A stretch of DNA of 64,000 bases from Ochrobactrum teleogrylli (GTDB lineage: Bacteria; Pseudomonadota; Alphaproteobacteria; Rhizobiales; Rhizobiaceae), in contig NZ_VEWL01000001.1 in NCBI RefSeq assembly GCF_006376685.1, forward strand, positions 287,869 to 351,868. The letters run 5' to 3'. Shown here piece after piece: positions 1-8,418 of the stretch. A program made the position numbers and the translations under genes. Position 1 is the first letter of the stretch, and every line of letters begins with the position of its first letter. Below the pieces are notes generated by a model. The model made no database searches. It saw nothing but the letters and a program-made list of their open reading frames with translations, and was not told the origin of the DNA.

Positions 1-942
1 TTCGCCTGCACCCTTCTTCACCGAAACCTTGTTATAGCCTTCAACGCCGAGGTCGATGCCGTCCTTGACTTCCTTCTTTTCCAGCAGAAGCTTGGCGACA
101 GCATTCATCGCCATGCCAGCCTTCTGCGGGTCCCAGAAGCCGATAGCCGTGATGGCGCCGGATTCCAGAAGGTCAGCCGAAGGGTTCGGAAGGCCGGTGC
201 CGACGAGGCAGACCTTGCCGCTTAAGCCCGCTTCATCGATCGCGCGGCCAATGCCGAGAACGTCGTTGCCAGCCGAACTCTGGAAGCCCTTCAGGTCAGG
301 ATGCTTGCGCAGGATTTCCTTGGCCTTCTCGTAGGTGCCGTTGGCATCGTCGAAGGATTCATTGTTCGGATCGACCAGCTGCATATCCGGGTACTGCTTG
401 GCGTTTTCTTCAGCCGAGCCAACCCACTGCATATGCGTGCGGCTGCCGAGCGAACCAACGAAGGTCGTCCACTTGCCGCTCTTGCCCATGCACTGTGCAA
501 GACGTTCGTTCAGGGCTTTGCCATAGTCGGCATTGTCGAATGCTTCGACGTCGGCCATGGTGTTGACCTGGTTGTCGGCTTCGTGGGTCACGACAACAAT
601 GCCGCGTTCGATGGCGCGCTTGAAGGTGCCTTCGAGAACAGCCGGATCCATCGGCACGACGGCCAGAGCGTTAACGCCCTTGGCAACCAGATCCTGAACG
701 ATCTGAAGCTGCTGTGCCGCGTCGGCAGTTGCCGGGCCGCTCTGGGTTGCAACCACATCCGGGTTGGCCTTCTGATAGGCTTCAACGCCGGTGTTCATGC
801 GGTCGAACCACGGAATACCGCTGATCTTGACGACGGTTGCGATGACCGGCTTTTCCTGCGCGACCAGCGTGCCTGCGCCGCCTGCGAGTGCAGTGGCAGC
901 AATGAGCGCACCAGTGAGCAGCTTCTTTGTCTTTGCTTTCAT
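1..942 (-). CDS. Sugar-type ABC transporter periplasmic binding protein (3' end cut off)
   Basis: This is a periplasmic binding protein of the ribose/autoinducer-2 class (Peripla_BP_4 fold, LsrB/RhaS-like); it would hand a sugar or sugar-like ligand to the permease encoded just upstream. 314 codons are visible and the frame is still open at base 1, so the last few dozen residues at most are missing compared with the usual ~330. Residues 1-28 form a signal peptide with a basic start and an Ala/Gly-rich core. The mature part opens with the beta strand and the segment KISGIPWFDRMNTGVEAY, typical of LsrB-like proteins. A strong ribosome site (GGAGGA, 944-953) precedes the ATG at 942. It lies 30 bp behind the permease, so the two are one operon. 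The ligand cannot be told from sequence; rhamnose and autoinducer-2 are possible, neither proven. Confidence 0.9.
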   Translation of the reverse strand, partial: MKAKTKKLLTGALIAATALAGGAGTLVAQEKPVIATVVKISGIPWFDRMNTGVEAYQKANPDVVATQSGPATADAAQQLQIVQDLVAKGVNALAVVPMDPAVLEGTFKRAIERGIVVVTHEADNQVNTMADVEAFDNADYGKALNERLAQCMGKSGKWTTFVGSLGSRTHMQWVGSAEENAKQYPDMQLVDPNNESFDDANGTYEKAKEILRKHPDLKGFQSSAGNDVLGIGRAIDEAGLSGKVCLVGTGLPNPSADLLESGAITAIGFWDPQKAGMAMNAVAKLLLEKKEVKDGIDLGVEGYNKVSVKKGAGE

Positions 943-972
943 GACTTCCTCCTCGTTAAGAGTCCCTCAGTA

Positions 973-1998
973 TTACGGTTTGGTGCTTGAGGGTTGAGCA
1001 CCAATGGGTGCCTTGGAGCGATTGCCCAAGGTAAAGAAACTGGCGACGTCGTAGCGTCCGACAGCGAGGAATGCGAGCAGCAGCAGGCCCCAGGCAAAGT
1101 CGCGGACGAAGTTGGACAGTCCACCGAAGTTGAGCAGGCTCGACATGAGCTGCAAGGCGATGGCGCTCAGCACCACGCAGATGATACGACCGTAACCACC
1201 TTCGGGCTTCACGCCTGCCATCACGACGATGAGAATGGCGACCAGCAGATAAGAGCTGCCGTAATCATATTTCACGTTGACGTTGCGTGCGGCGATGATG
1301 ATGCCTGCAATGCCTGCCAGAAGGCCGCTTGTTGCATAGGTCGCAATCAGAACGCGGGCGCGGGGAAAACCGGCGAAGACGGCTGCCTTCGGGTTGGTGC
1401 CCATCAGCATCAGCCATGCGCCGAAAGGCGTGAAGCGAACCACGGCGCCGATCAGAATGGCGACCGCAAGGAAAATCAGAAAGCTGATCGGGACGGCGAG
1501 GAACATGTCATTGCCGATGCGCGACAACAGGTCAGGGCTGCCGACCATCACGGCGCGGCCTTCCGAGACCACGACGGCCAGACCCATGAAGGCCATCTGC
1601 GTGCCGAGCGTGCAGAGAATGGGCGTGATGTTGAAACGCGCAATCAGGATGCCATTGATAATGCCGCCTGCAAGGCCGACGATCAGCGCAAGCACGATGA
1701 ATGCAATGCTGAAACCGAGCGGATTGACCGAGGCCGACACGAAAGACGATGCAATAACCGCTGCAACCACGCCTGCGAGATTGGCAAGCGCGATACCCGA
1801 AAGGTCGATGCCGCCATTGCCGGCGCACATGGCCAGCATCACGCCGATGGCGAGAAGGCCGATTTCAGGCACCTGACCAGCCATGGACTGCAAGTTGAAC
1901 AGGGAGAGAAAAGACCCGCCGGAGATGTACGCGCCAAGCGCGAGCAATCCCACATTAATGACAACAAGCATGGCAAGCGGGTTGCTTGTCCTCTGCAT
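973..1998 (-). CDS. Ribose-type sugar ABC transporter permease
   Basis: Inner-membrane permease of the RbsC/XylH family (BPD_transp_2), 341 residues, the usual length. Hydrophobic segments run through the whole protein. The conserved glycine-rich stretch GGIDLSGIALANLAGV at about residues 62-77 corresponds to the GGIDLSVGS motif of the family, although here the VG after S is replaced. The C-terminal part contains VMAGVKPEGGYG, the usual cytoplasmic loop motif. The ATG at 1998 has a GGAGGAG ribosome site six bases upstream. It is the first gene of a minus-strand operon that continues with the binding protein; the ATPase and any second permease must lie beyond the left edge. Regulation is probably by the divergent LacI-type protein through the palindromes at 2015-2155. 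Confidence 0.92.
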   Translation of the reverse strand: MQRTSNPLAMLVVINVGLLALGAYISGGSFLSLFNLQSMAGQVPEIGLLAIGVMLAMCAGNGGIDLSGIALANLAGVVAAVIASSFVSASVNPLGFSIAFIVLALIVGLAGGIINGILIARFNITPILCTLGTQMAFMGLAVVVSEGRAVMVGSPDLLSRIGNDMFLAVPISFLIFLAVAILIGAVVRFTPFGAWLMLMGTNPKAAVFAGFPRARVLIATYATSGLLAGIAGIIIAARNVNVKYDYGSSYLLVAILIVVMAGVKPEGGYGRIICVVLSAIALQLMSSLLNFGGLSNFVRDFAWGLLLLAFLAVGRYDVASFFTLGNRSKAPIGAQPSSTKP

Positions 1999-2014
1999 GG
2001 TCTCCTCCTACAGC

Positions 2015-2155
2015 GTTTACTAAACAAAAACTTATTTCACTAAACCTATTGCCTAGCTAACGGCGATGTCAAGCGGATGCTGCTGAAAATTCCGTTGATT
2101 TGCGCAGGTTTTCAGCTTAATCGTTTTAAAAACACGGCTGTTGTGTTTACTAAAC
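2015..2155. promoter_or_regulatory. Cluster of palindromic operators between sugar importer and LacI-type regulator
   Basis: The 11-bp palindrome GTTTACTAAAC occurs at 2015-2025 and again at 2145-2155, and a related perfect one, GTTTTAAAAAC, lies at 2123-2133. A further half match (CACTAAAC) is at 2038-2045. The copies flank the presumed minus-strand promoter of the importer, a layout that suits repression by looping. The neighbouring LacI-family gene is the obvious candidate regulator. The sites lack the central CG of classical LacI-family operators, so assignment to this regulator is inference. Confidence 0.65.
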
Positions 2156-2325
2156 AAATTGTGTTTTATCGTGGTGCTTTCTCAGTAGCATGATGCGGAT
2201 TTCCGAATAAGATGCGCATTGAAGAGGATTCCAGCCCATCCTTCTGGCTTTGCCTGAGCGGGCGGTGGGGCCGAATGGGGCCAAGAGGGGAATGACGTGC
2301 TGATGACGGCAGCCGTGCGGAGCGT

Positions 2326-3411
2326 ATGAAAAAGAAGAAATCTTTTACGATCAGAGATATTGCCGAGAATGCGGGTGTTTCCCCCGCCACGGTTTCGCTT
2401 GTGTTGAACGGTAAGGGAGAAATCTCTGGCGAGACCCGCACGCGTGTTCTTGAAGCAGTGTCGCGGCTGAATTACGTGCCGCGTGTGGCCAAGACCAGCA
2501 ACGGCACCACAGGGCCGGGCGAGACGATTCGCTTCCTGAAAATTTCCAAGCACGGCGGCACGGTCAATCGCGATCACAGCGTGTTCGTTTCGGATTATAT
2601 CGACGGCATGTCGTCGGAAGCGTCCCGCCGCAATTACACGCTGGAGGTGGCGAGCTTCGAGGGGCAGCCGGTCAGCGCCGTGGCCGAGTCGCTGGCGGGT
2701 GCGCCGGTTCGTGGCGTCATCGCGCTTGGCACCGAATTGTCGGCGGTTGATATCCACATGATACAGGGCATGGGCTTGCCCACGGTTTTCATCGATACGT
2801 TTTACGATGTCGTTGAGGCCAATTTTGTCGACATGAATAATGAAGACGCCGTCTTCAAGGTGCTGTCGCATTTCAAGCAGTCCGGCTTCTCCCGCATAGG
2901 CTTTGTTGCGAGCCCCACCGAGACGATGAACTTCCGGTTGCGTCGTGAAGCCTATGTAAAGAACATGCAGCGGTTGAACCTCAAGGTTCAGCCCGAGGAT
3001 ATCCTGTCGGTCGAATCGACCTATGAAGGCGCTTATCGCGACACGCGCGAATTGCTGCAATCGGGGCATGAGCTTGCCGAATGCTATTTCTGCACCAATG
3101 ACATTATTGCCTATGGCTTCATCCGGGCCCTGAAGGAAAGCGGCGTGCGCATACCGGAAGATGTTTCGGTGATCGGCTTCGACAATCTGCCGCAGAGCGC
3201 CACCATGGAGCCGATGCTGACGACGGTGGATGTCTCCAAGCGCAAGATCGGCAATCTGGCCGTGTCGATACTGGACGATCTGATCAATGCGGCTGACAAA
3301 CAGCCTGCGGTCAAGGTGCTTGTGGGCGCTGACCTTGTGATCCGGCAGAGCGATTCGGTTCTGTCATCGCGGAAGAAGAAGCGTCCGCAGATGGAAGAAG
3401 CTGGCGAGTGA
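2326..3411 (+). CDS. LacI-family transcriptional regulator
   Basis: A 361-residue sugar-responsive repressor. Residues 7-58 form the LacI helix-turn-helix and hinge: FTIRDIAENAGVSPATVSLVLNG followed by ISGETRTRVLEAVSRLNYVP. The rest is a periplasmic-binding-protein-like sensor domain ending with the family motif VIGFDNLPQSATMEPMLTTV around residues 284-303. The lysine-rich start (KKKK) and the Lys/Arg-rich tail are unusual but not disruptive. The ATG at 2326 follows a modest GGAG. The gene is divergent from the ribose-type importer and is likely its local regulator, binding the palindromes in the 330-bp gap. The inducer is probably the importer's substrate (inference). Confidence 0.92.
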   Translation: MKKKKSFTIRDIAENAGVSPATVSLVLNGKGEISGETRTRVLEAVSRLNYVPRVAKTSNGTTGPGETIRFLKISKHGGTVNRDHSVFVSDYIDGMSSEASRRNYTLEVASFEGQPVSAVAESLAGAPVRGVIALGTELSAVDIHMIQGMGLPTVFIDTFYDVVEANFVDMNNEDAVFKVLSHFKQSGFSRIGFVASPTETMNFRLRREAYVKNMQRLNLKVQPEDILSVESTYEGAYRDTRELLQSGHELAECYFCTNDIIAYGFIRALKESGVRIPEDVSVIGFDNLPQSATMEPMLTTVDVSKRKIGNLAVSILDDLINAADKQPAVKVLVGADLVIRQSDSVLSSRKKKRPQMEEAGE

Positions 3412-3442
3412 CTGCATTATCCCTCGGCGGTCCACATTTTCT

Positions 3443-3457
3443 CGAAAACGGTTTTCG
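3443..3457. repeat. 15-bp perfect palindrome CGAAAAC-G-GTTTTCG
   Basis: Arms CGAAAAC (3443-3449) and GTTTTCG (3451-3457) around a single G, 32 bp after the LacI-type stop codon and 156 bp before the aminotransferase start. There is no run of T directly after it, so a strong rho-independent terminator is unlikely. It may be an operator for the aminotransferase or the core of a small dispersed repeat. Confidence 0.4.
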
Positions 3458-3612
3458 TTCTCGTTGCGCCAAAGATTATTTGTTTATAGCTTCGATCCTA
3501 ACGACAAGTGGTTTTCCGCATCTCGGGCGCTGGCAGGATAATATTGCCGTTGAAGCGGCTATAGATGAGTGACGTGAAAGCTGCTCTGATCGGATTTAAA
3601 AGGGGAATTCGA

Positions 3613-4986
3613 ATGACCAGACAGCCCAATTCCGTTGAAGCTCGCGATATCGCTTATCATTTCCATTCAAACACCAATGCGCGCCGTCATGAAGAAATCG
3701 GCCCGGTGGTGATTGAAAAGGGCGATGGCATCTACGTCGAAGACAATAACGGCAAGCGCTACATTGAGGCGATGGCTGGGCTTTGGAGCGTCGGCGTCGG
3801 CTTTTCGGAAAAGCGTCTGGCCGATGCAGCGCATAAGCAGATGCTGAAGTTGCCTTATTCGCATACTTTCACGCATCGCTCGCATCCGCCGGTTATCGAA
3901 CTGGCTGAAAAGCTGATCAGCATTGCGCCGGTGCCGATGAGCAAGGTTTATTTCACCAATTCCGGTTCGGAAGCCAACGACACCATCATCAAGATGTTGT
4001 GGTTCCGCGCCAATGCCATGGGCCAGCCGCAGCGCACCAAGATCATCGGTCGCAAGCGCGGTTATCATGGCGTGACGATTGCTTCGGCCAGCGCCACCGG
4101 CCTGCCGGTCAATCACAACTCGTTCAATCTGCCCCTGCCAGGCTTCCTGCACACGACGTGTCCGCATTATTACCGCGATGCGCTGCCGGGCGAGACGGTG
4201 GATGAATTCACCACGCGTCTTGCCAAGGAACTGGAGGACATGATCCTCGCGGAAGGACCGGAAACGGTTGCAGCTTTCATCGGCGAGCCGGTGATGGGCG
4301 CAGGAGGCGTTGTCGTGCCACCGGAAGGTTACTGGGAAAAGATTCAGGCCGTGCTGCAGAAATACGATATTCTGCTGATCGCCGACGAAGTGATCTGCGG
4401 TTTTGGTCGTACCGGCAACATGTTCGGTTCGCAGACCTTCAACATGAAGCCGGATATCATGACGCTGTCGAAGCAGATTTCGTCGTCTTATCTGCCGATC
4501 TCGGCTTTCATGTTCAACGACCGCGTCTATCAGCCGGTGGCCGATGAAAGCGCGCGTCTTGGCGTGTTCGGTCACGGCTATACGGGATCGGGCCATCCGG
4601 TCGCAGCCGCCGTTGCGGTCGAGAATCTCAAGATTATCGAAGAGCGCGATCTGGTGACCAATGCGCGCGAAACGGGCGCCTATATGCAGAAGCGCCTGCG
4701 CGAACTGGCCGAGCATCCGCTGGTCGGCGAAGTGCGCGGCGTTGGTCTCATTGCGGCACTTGAACTGGTTGGCGACAAGGCCACCAAGGCACCGCATGAG
4801 AAGGTTGGCGCGCTGGGCGGGCTTGCCAATGCTGCGATGTTCGGCAATGGGGTCATCACCCGCAATATGGGCGACGCAATTGCGTTTTGCCCGCCGATGA
4901 TCATCACGCCTGCGCAGGTCGATGATGTTGTTGCGGCAACGAAGAAGTCGCTGGATGAGGTCGCGGCCTCGCTCGGTCGCAGTTGA
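3613..4986 (+). CDS. Class III omega-aminotransferase (PLP-dependent)
   Basis: A 457-residue fold-type I aminotransferase of the omega-amino acid:pyruvate class, moving an amino group from an amine or omega-amino acid to pyruvate or another keto acid in the cytoplasm. Visible landmarks: the N-terminal GLWSVGVGFSE, SGSEAND (about residues 118-124), RKRGYHG, IADEVICGFGRTGNMFG with the PLP-binding Asp, and the SKQ motif with Lys287 as the Schiff-base lysine. It strongly resembles the beta-transaminase of Ochrobactrum anthropi as I recall it, but differs at many positions, so it is probably a paralogue. An in-frame ATG at 3565 exists, but the AGGGGA at 3601 favours 3613. Because tauABC lies 1.6 kb away, taurine:pyruvate aminotransferase is one possible role; this is inference, and putrescine or beta-alanine are equally possible. 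Confidence 0.88.
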   Translation: MTRQPNSVEARDIAYHFHSNTNARRHEEIGPVVIEKGDGIYVEDNNGKRYIEAMAGLWSVGVGFSEKRLADAAHKQMLKLPYSHTFTHRSHPPVIELAEKLISIAPVPMSKVYFTNSGSEANDTIIKMLWFRANAMGQPQRTKIIGRKRGYHGVTIASASATGLPVNHNSFNLPLPGFLHTTCPHYYRDALPGETVDEFTTRLAKELEDMILAEGPETVAAFIGEPVMGAGGVVVPPEGYWEKIQAVLQKYDILLIADEVICGFGRTGNMFGSQTFNMKPDIMTLSKQISSSYLPISAFMFNDRVYQPVADESARLGVFGHGYTGSGHPVAAAVAVENLKIIEERDLVTNARETGAYMQKRLRELAEHPLVGEVRGVGLIAALELVGDKATKAPHEKVGALGGLANAAMFGNGVITRNMGDAIAFCPPMIITPAQVDDVVAATKKSLDEVAASLGRS

Positions 4987-5012
4987 TCTGAAAACGCCTT
5001 CAAGGGACAAAC

Positions 5013-5048
5013 AAAACCCGCATCAGCGATGATGCGGGTTTTCATTTT
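5013..5048. terminator. Bidirectional rho-independent terminator
   Basis: Thirteen-base perfect stem AAAACCCGCATCA (5013-5025) / TGATGCGGGTTTT (5030-5042) with a GCGA loop. T-rich tails follow on both strands (TTTTCATTTTAT on plus, TTTTGTTTGT on minus). It separates the convergent aminotransferase and lhgO genes and can serve both. Confidence 0.9.
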
Positions 5049-5069
5049 ATGATGGAGAAAAACGCCTGT

Positions 5070-6260
5070 TCAATTGCCTGTTTGCAAGCGTTGAAAGATC
5101 AGATTTCCGATCGGTATGGCCGATGTTGCAGCTGGGGACGGTGCATTGCACACATGCAGCACACGTTTGGTCTGGTGGAATTTGAAATCGTGAATGAGCT
5201 TGCCGTCTCGCGAAACGGCTTGCGCCCTTATCCCCGCACGATAAGGACGCAGGTCGCTTTCCTGCAGGGAAGGGCAATATTTCCGGCATTTTTCCAGATA
5301 GCTCGTCTTGAAGAGGCTATCCTTCATTTCTTCGAACCCGGACGAAAGATGGGCAGTAATCACCTTCCAGAAGCCCGGAAATGCGGCATAAGTCGCCATG
5401 TCACGCAGACTGGCCGAGAATTTGGGATAACCCTCGCGGGAAAGACCCAAAACGGCATTGGGACCGACGGTCAGGCTGCCATCGATCATTGGCGTCAGAT
5501 GTATGCCGAGAAACGGCATTGAAGGATCGGGCACCGGATAGATCATGCGTTCGACGAGTTTGTTCAATTCGGGCCGCAAGGCATAGTATTCGCCGCGAAA
5601 AGGCACGATCTGGAAATCGATATCGACACCCGACCGGCGGGCAAGGCGGTCGGCCTGCAGACCGGCGCAGGCGATAACCTGCCTGCTTTCCCAAACCTTG
5701 TCGCCCGCATAAACGCGCGCATTATCCGCCCGTTCTTCAATGCGGTCCACACTGATATTGAATTCGATATCGCCGCCCGCGGCGCGAATGAGATCGGCCA
5801 TGGCGCGGCAGACCGCGCGATAATCAACAATACCGCTTTGCTCGACCAACAAAGCGGCAAGTCCGGTCACAGCGGGTTCGAATTCGTGCAATTCACCGCC
5901 ACTGAGACGGCGGCAGGTGATGCCGTTTGCGGCGGCATTGGTTTCAAGGGCTGCAAGGCGCTGCACTTCCACATCGTTGGTCGCCACGACAAGCTTGCCC
6001 GGAACTCGATAGGCTATGTTGTTCTCGTCACAAAACTGCTTCGTCATGCGCTCGCCAGCGCGGCAAAGCTCTGCCTTGAAGCTGCCGGGCTGATAATAGA
6101 TGCCCGCATGGATCACACCGCTATTATGGCCGGTCTGATGCATCGCAACGGCGTTTTCCTTTTCCAGCACCAGAATGCGGGCTGAAGGCTCTCGTCTGAC
6201 AATGGTAAGCGCCGTGGCAAGGCCGACAATACCGCCACCAACGAGACAATAGTCATACAT
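5070..6260 (-). CDS. lhgO: L-2-hydroxyglutarate oxidase
   Basis: FAD-dependent enzyme of the DAO family (396 residues) that oxidises L-2-hydroxyglutarate to 2-oxoglutarate and feeds electrons to the membrane quinone pool; it acts at the inner face of the membrane. The N-terminus carries the FAD-binding GxGxxG signature (VGGGIVGLATA, residues 7-17) followed by HQTGHNSGVIHAGIYY, highly typical of LhgO. The middle has RGEYY and later FLGIHLTPMIDGSLTVGPNAV, and the end has RAQAVSRDGKLIHDF and NAPSPAATSAIPIG, all family landmarks. The gene stands alone on the minus strand, convergent with the aminotransferase. L-2-hydroxyglutarate arises from promiscuous reduction of 2-oxoglutarate or from lysine/glutarate breakdown; a link to its neighbours is not evident. 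Confidence 0.92.
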   Translation of the reverse strand: MYDYCLVGGGIVGLATALTIVRREPSARILVLEKENAVAMHQTGHNSGVIHAGIYYQPGSFKAELCRAGERMTKQFCDENNIAYRVPGKLVVATNDVEVQRLAALETNAAANGITCRRLSGGELHEFEPAVTGLAALLVEQSGIVDYRAVCRAMADLIRAAGGDIEFNISVDRIEERADNARVYAGDKVWESRQVIACAGLQADRLARRSGVDIDFQIVPFRGEYYALRPELNKLVERMIYPVPDPSMPFLGIHLTPMIDGSLTVGPNAVLGLSREGYPKFSASLRDMATYAAFPGFWKVITAHLSSGFEEMKDSLFKTSYLEKCRKYCPSLQESDLRPYRAGIRAQAVSRDGKLIHDFKFHQTKRVLHVCNAPSPAATSAIPIGNLIFQRLQTGN

Positions 6261-6557
6261 GATGATGCCCGATATTTGCTGTATGATGCATCAAAATTAC
6301 CTTCCATAAAGTAGCACAAGCGTCAACGTCCTATAACAGGAATGTAGCTTCTGCCGCGCGGACGGATAGTCCTCTTTTGGGTGCATATCCACACGTTGCC
6401 GGTGGTGCGAATATTTTTCCTTTGCATGTAAAATTGGTATCCCGTTCCTCTACAACCGTTGCGCGTTGTTCGATCATTGTTGGTATTGGAAGCGCTTGAG
6501 GCCGGGGCTTCAGGCTGGCGCTTTCGGGGTGATCAACAGCGTGAACGAGGGCGTAGG
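6261..6557. other. Divergent intergenic region lhgO/tauA with a TGATGCATCA palindrome
   Basis: 297 bp without a gene. TGATGCATCA at 6284-6293 is a perfect 10-bp palindrome 24 bp upstream of the lhgO start codon and could be an operator for a GntR-type repressor of lhgO. Nothing resembling a riboswitch or a recognised sulfur-regulator site was seen on the tauA side. An open frame runs upstream of tauA without a stop from 6459, but it has no ribosome site. Confidence 0.35.
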
Positions 6558-7562
6558 ATGACAATACTGACAAGACGTATTTTTCTGGCCGCTTCCACGG
6601 CTGTTATTGGGGTGGTGGCTGCGGGCGCAAGCTTCGCCGCCGATGTAAAAATCAATATCGGTTATCAAACGGTGGTTGAGCCATCGAAGGTTCCGCAGGC
6701 CGACGGCGAATATGAAAAGGCGGCCAATGCCGACATCAATTGGCGCAAGTTCGATTCAGGCGCGGATGTGATTGCGGCTGTGGCTTCCGGCGATATCGAC
6801 ATCGGCTATGTCGGCTCCAGCCCGCTGGCTGCTGCCGCCAGCCGCGAACTGCCGATTGAGACGTTTTTCGTCGTGGGGCTTATCGGTGAATCCGAGGCGC
6901 TGGTCGCGCGGGATGCCGCGTCGGTCAAGGACCTTGCGGGCAAGAAGGTTGCCGTGCCGTTTGTCTCGACCACGCATTACAGCCTGCTGGCCGCGCTCAA
7001 GCATGAGGGCGTGGACAGCAAGTCGGTGGAAATCCTCAATCTGCGTCCGCCGGAAATTGCCGCCGCTTTCGAGCGCGGCGACATTGACGCCGCTTATGTC
7101 TGGGACCCGGCATTGGGCCAGATCAAGACCAAGGGCAAAGTCATTCTGGATTCGGCCAAGGTTGCCGAATGGGGTGCGCCAACCTTTGACGCATGGATCG
7201 TCCGCAAGGATTTCGCCAGCGAGCATCCGGCAGCGGTACGGGATTTCGTGAAGGTAACCGGCAAGGCCTATGATGCCTATAATTCCAAGCCGGAAGCCTG
7301 GGATGCCAAATCACCGCAGGCGGAAAAGATTGCCCGCCTGACCGGCGCCAAGCAGGAAGAAATTCCAGCGCTCCTGAAAGGCTATGTCTATCCGTCGCTG
7401 AAGGATCAGGCCTCTGCCGACTATCTGGGCGGCGCAACCGTGAAGGCGATTGCGGACACTTCCGCCTTCCTGAAGGAGCAGGGCAAGATCGACAACGCGC
7501 TGCCGGATTATGCGCCTTACGTCACCACGAAATTCGTGACGGACGCGCTCGCCAGCAACTGA
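6558..7562 (+). CDS. tauA: Taurine ABC transporter periplasmic binding protein
   Basis: 334-residue periplasmic receptor for taurine. Residues 1-26 are a signal peptide (RRIFLAASTAVIG core, cut after SFA). The mature protein aligns by eye along its length with E. coli TauA: GYQTVVEPSKVPQAD, NWRKFDSGADVIAAVASGDI, GSSPLAAAAS, VPFVSTTHYSLLAALKH, then AYVWDP and WGAPTFDAWIVRKDFA. The ATG at 6558 is chosen because the protein then starts directly with the export signal; a longer frame from 6459 lacks a ribosome site. It heads tauABC. A hairpin follows the stop codon and probably raises the amount of TauA over TauBC. No tauD or other taurine-degrading gene is adjacent, so the fate of the imported taurine must be decided elsewhere or by the aminotransferase nearby (inference). 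Confidence 0.93.
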   Translation: MTILTRRIFLAASTAVIGVVAAGASFAADVKINIGYQTVVEPSKVPQADGEYEKAANADINWRKFDSGADVIAAVASGDIDIGYVGSSPLAAAASRELPIETFFVVGLIGESEALVARDAASVKDLAGKKVAVPFVSTTHYSLLAALKHEGVDSKSVEILNLRPPEIAAAFERGDIDAAYVWDPALGQIKTKGKVILDSAKVAEWGAPTFDAWIVRKDFASEHPAAVRDFVKVTGKAYDAYNSKPEAWDAKSPQAEKIARLTGAKQEEIPALLKGYVYPSLKDQASADYLGGATVKAIADTSAFLKEQGKIDNALPDYAPYVTTKFVTDALASN

Positions 7563-7587
7563 TCCTGCGCGTTTCAGATCGAACAAA

Positions 7588-7620
7588 CCCCTGTCCGCCG
7601 ACCATTCCGGCGGGCAGGGG
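7588..7620 (+). repeat. Intercistronic hairpin between tauA and tauB
   Basis: CCCCTGTCCGCCG (7588-7600) pairs with CGGCGGGCAGGGG (7608-7620), one G-T pair, seven-base loop. No T run follows (CATTTGCGG), so it is more likely an RNA-stabilising or partial attenuating element that protects the tauA message than a full terminator. Confidence 0.75.
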
Positions 7621-7644
7621 CATTTGCGGTAACAGGTAGGGCAT

Positions 7645-8418
7645 ATGAGCCAGCTCAAACTCAGTCAGATCAGCGTGCACTATGGCGGCACTGCGATACC
7701 AGCGCTCGACAATGTATCGCTTGACCTCTCGGCGGGCGAATTCGTTGTACTCACCGGGCGTTCAGGTTGCGGAAAAACGTCGTTGCTCAATGTCGCTGCC
7801 GGATTGTTGCAGCCGCAAAGCGGCGCGGTGACGCGAAACGGTGTTCGTCTGCAAGGTGCAGGACAAGGGCGGGCGGTGGTGTTCCAACACGATGCGCTGT
7901 TTCCATGGTTCAACACGCGCGACAATGTCGCCTTTGCCTTGCGACTGAAAGCCATTCCCCAGAGCGAGCGACGCCGCATCGCCGATGAATTGCTGGCGCA
8001 GGTCCGGTTGGAAGGCGCGGGCGACAAGGCGATCTGGGAATTGTCGGGCGGCATGCGCCAGCGTGTCGGACTGGCACGGGCGCTGGCCTCAAAGCCGGAT
8101 TTTCTATTGATGGACGAGCCGCTGGGCGCACTCGACGCGCTGACGCGTGAACGCATGCAGACGCTGTTGCTCGACATATGGGGCAAAAGCGCGGCGGGCG
8201 TCCTGATGGTCACGCATGGCATTGAGGAAGCATTGCTGCTCGCAACCAGAATTGTCGTGATGCTGCCGCATCCGGGGCGGATCGAGCGGGTGTTCGATGT
8301 GAATTTCGGCAGGCGTTATCTGGCGGGCGAGCCGGTGCGGTCCATCAAGACGGACCCGGCGTTCCTGCAAGCGCGGGGCGAACTGGCGGATGCGATATTC
8401 GAGGGAGAAACGGCATGA
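7645..8418 (+). CDS. tauB: Taurine ABC transporter ATPase
   Basis: 257-residue ATP-binding subunit of the nitrate/sulfonate/taurine importer family, on the cytoplasmic side of the TauC dimer. Walker A GRSGCGKT at residues 38-45, Q-loop VFQHDALFPW, signature LSGGMRQRV at 133-141, Walker B LLMDEP at 154-159 followed by the D-loop LGALD, and the switch histidine in MVTHGIEEAL. FQHDALFPW rather than the FQEHRLLPW of SsuB is typical of TauB. It lies 82 bp behind tauA across the hairpin and overlaps tauC by four bases (ATGA), so tauB and tauC are translationally coupled. Confidence 0.92.
   Translation: MSQLKLSQISVHYGGTAIPALDNVSLDLSAGEFVVLTGRSGCGKTSLLNVAAGLLQPQSGAVTRNGVRLQGAGQGRAVVFQHDALFPWFNTRDNVAFALRLKAIPQSERRRIADELLAQVRLEGAGDKAIWELSGGMRQRVGLARALASKPDFLLMDEPLGALDALTRERMQTLLLDIWGKSAAGVLMVTHGIEEALLLATRIVVMLPHPGRIERVFDVNFGRRYLAGEPVRSIKTDPAFLQARGELADAIFEGETA

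Noticed and set aside
994..2043. 349-residue open frame on plus, opposite the sugar permease
   Set aside because: Shadow of the permease gene: composition is His/Asp/Arg-rich and unlike a protein family, while the minus frame has RbsC motifs and a ribosome site.
2182..3069. 295-residue open frame on minus inside the LacI-type gene
   Set aside because: Antisense shadow; the plus frame has a clear helix-turn-helix and sensor domain.
3667..5010. 447-residue open frame on minus opposite the aminotransferase
   Set aside because: Antisense shadow rich in Arg/His/Asp; crosses the aminotransferase end and has no motif.
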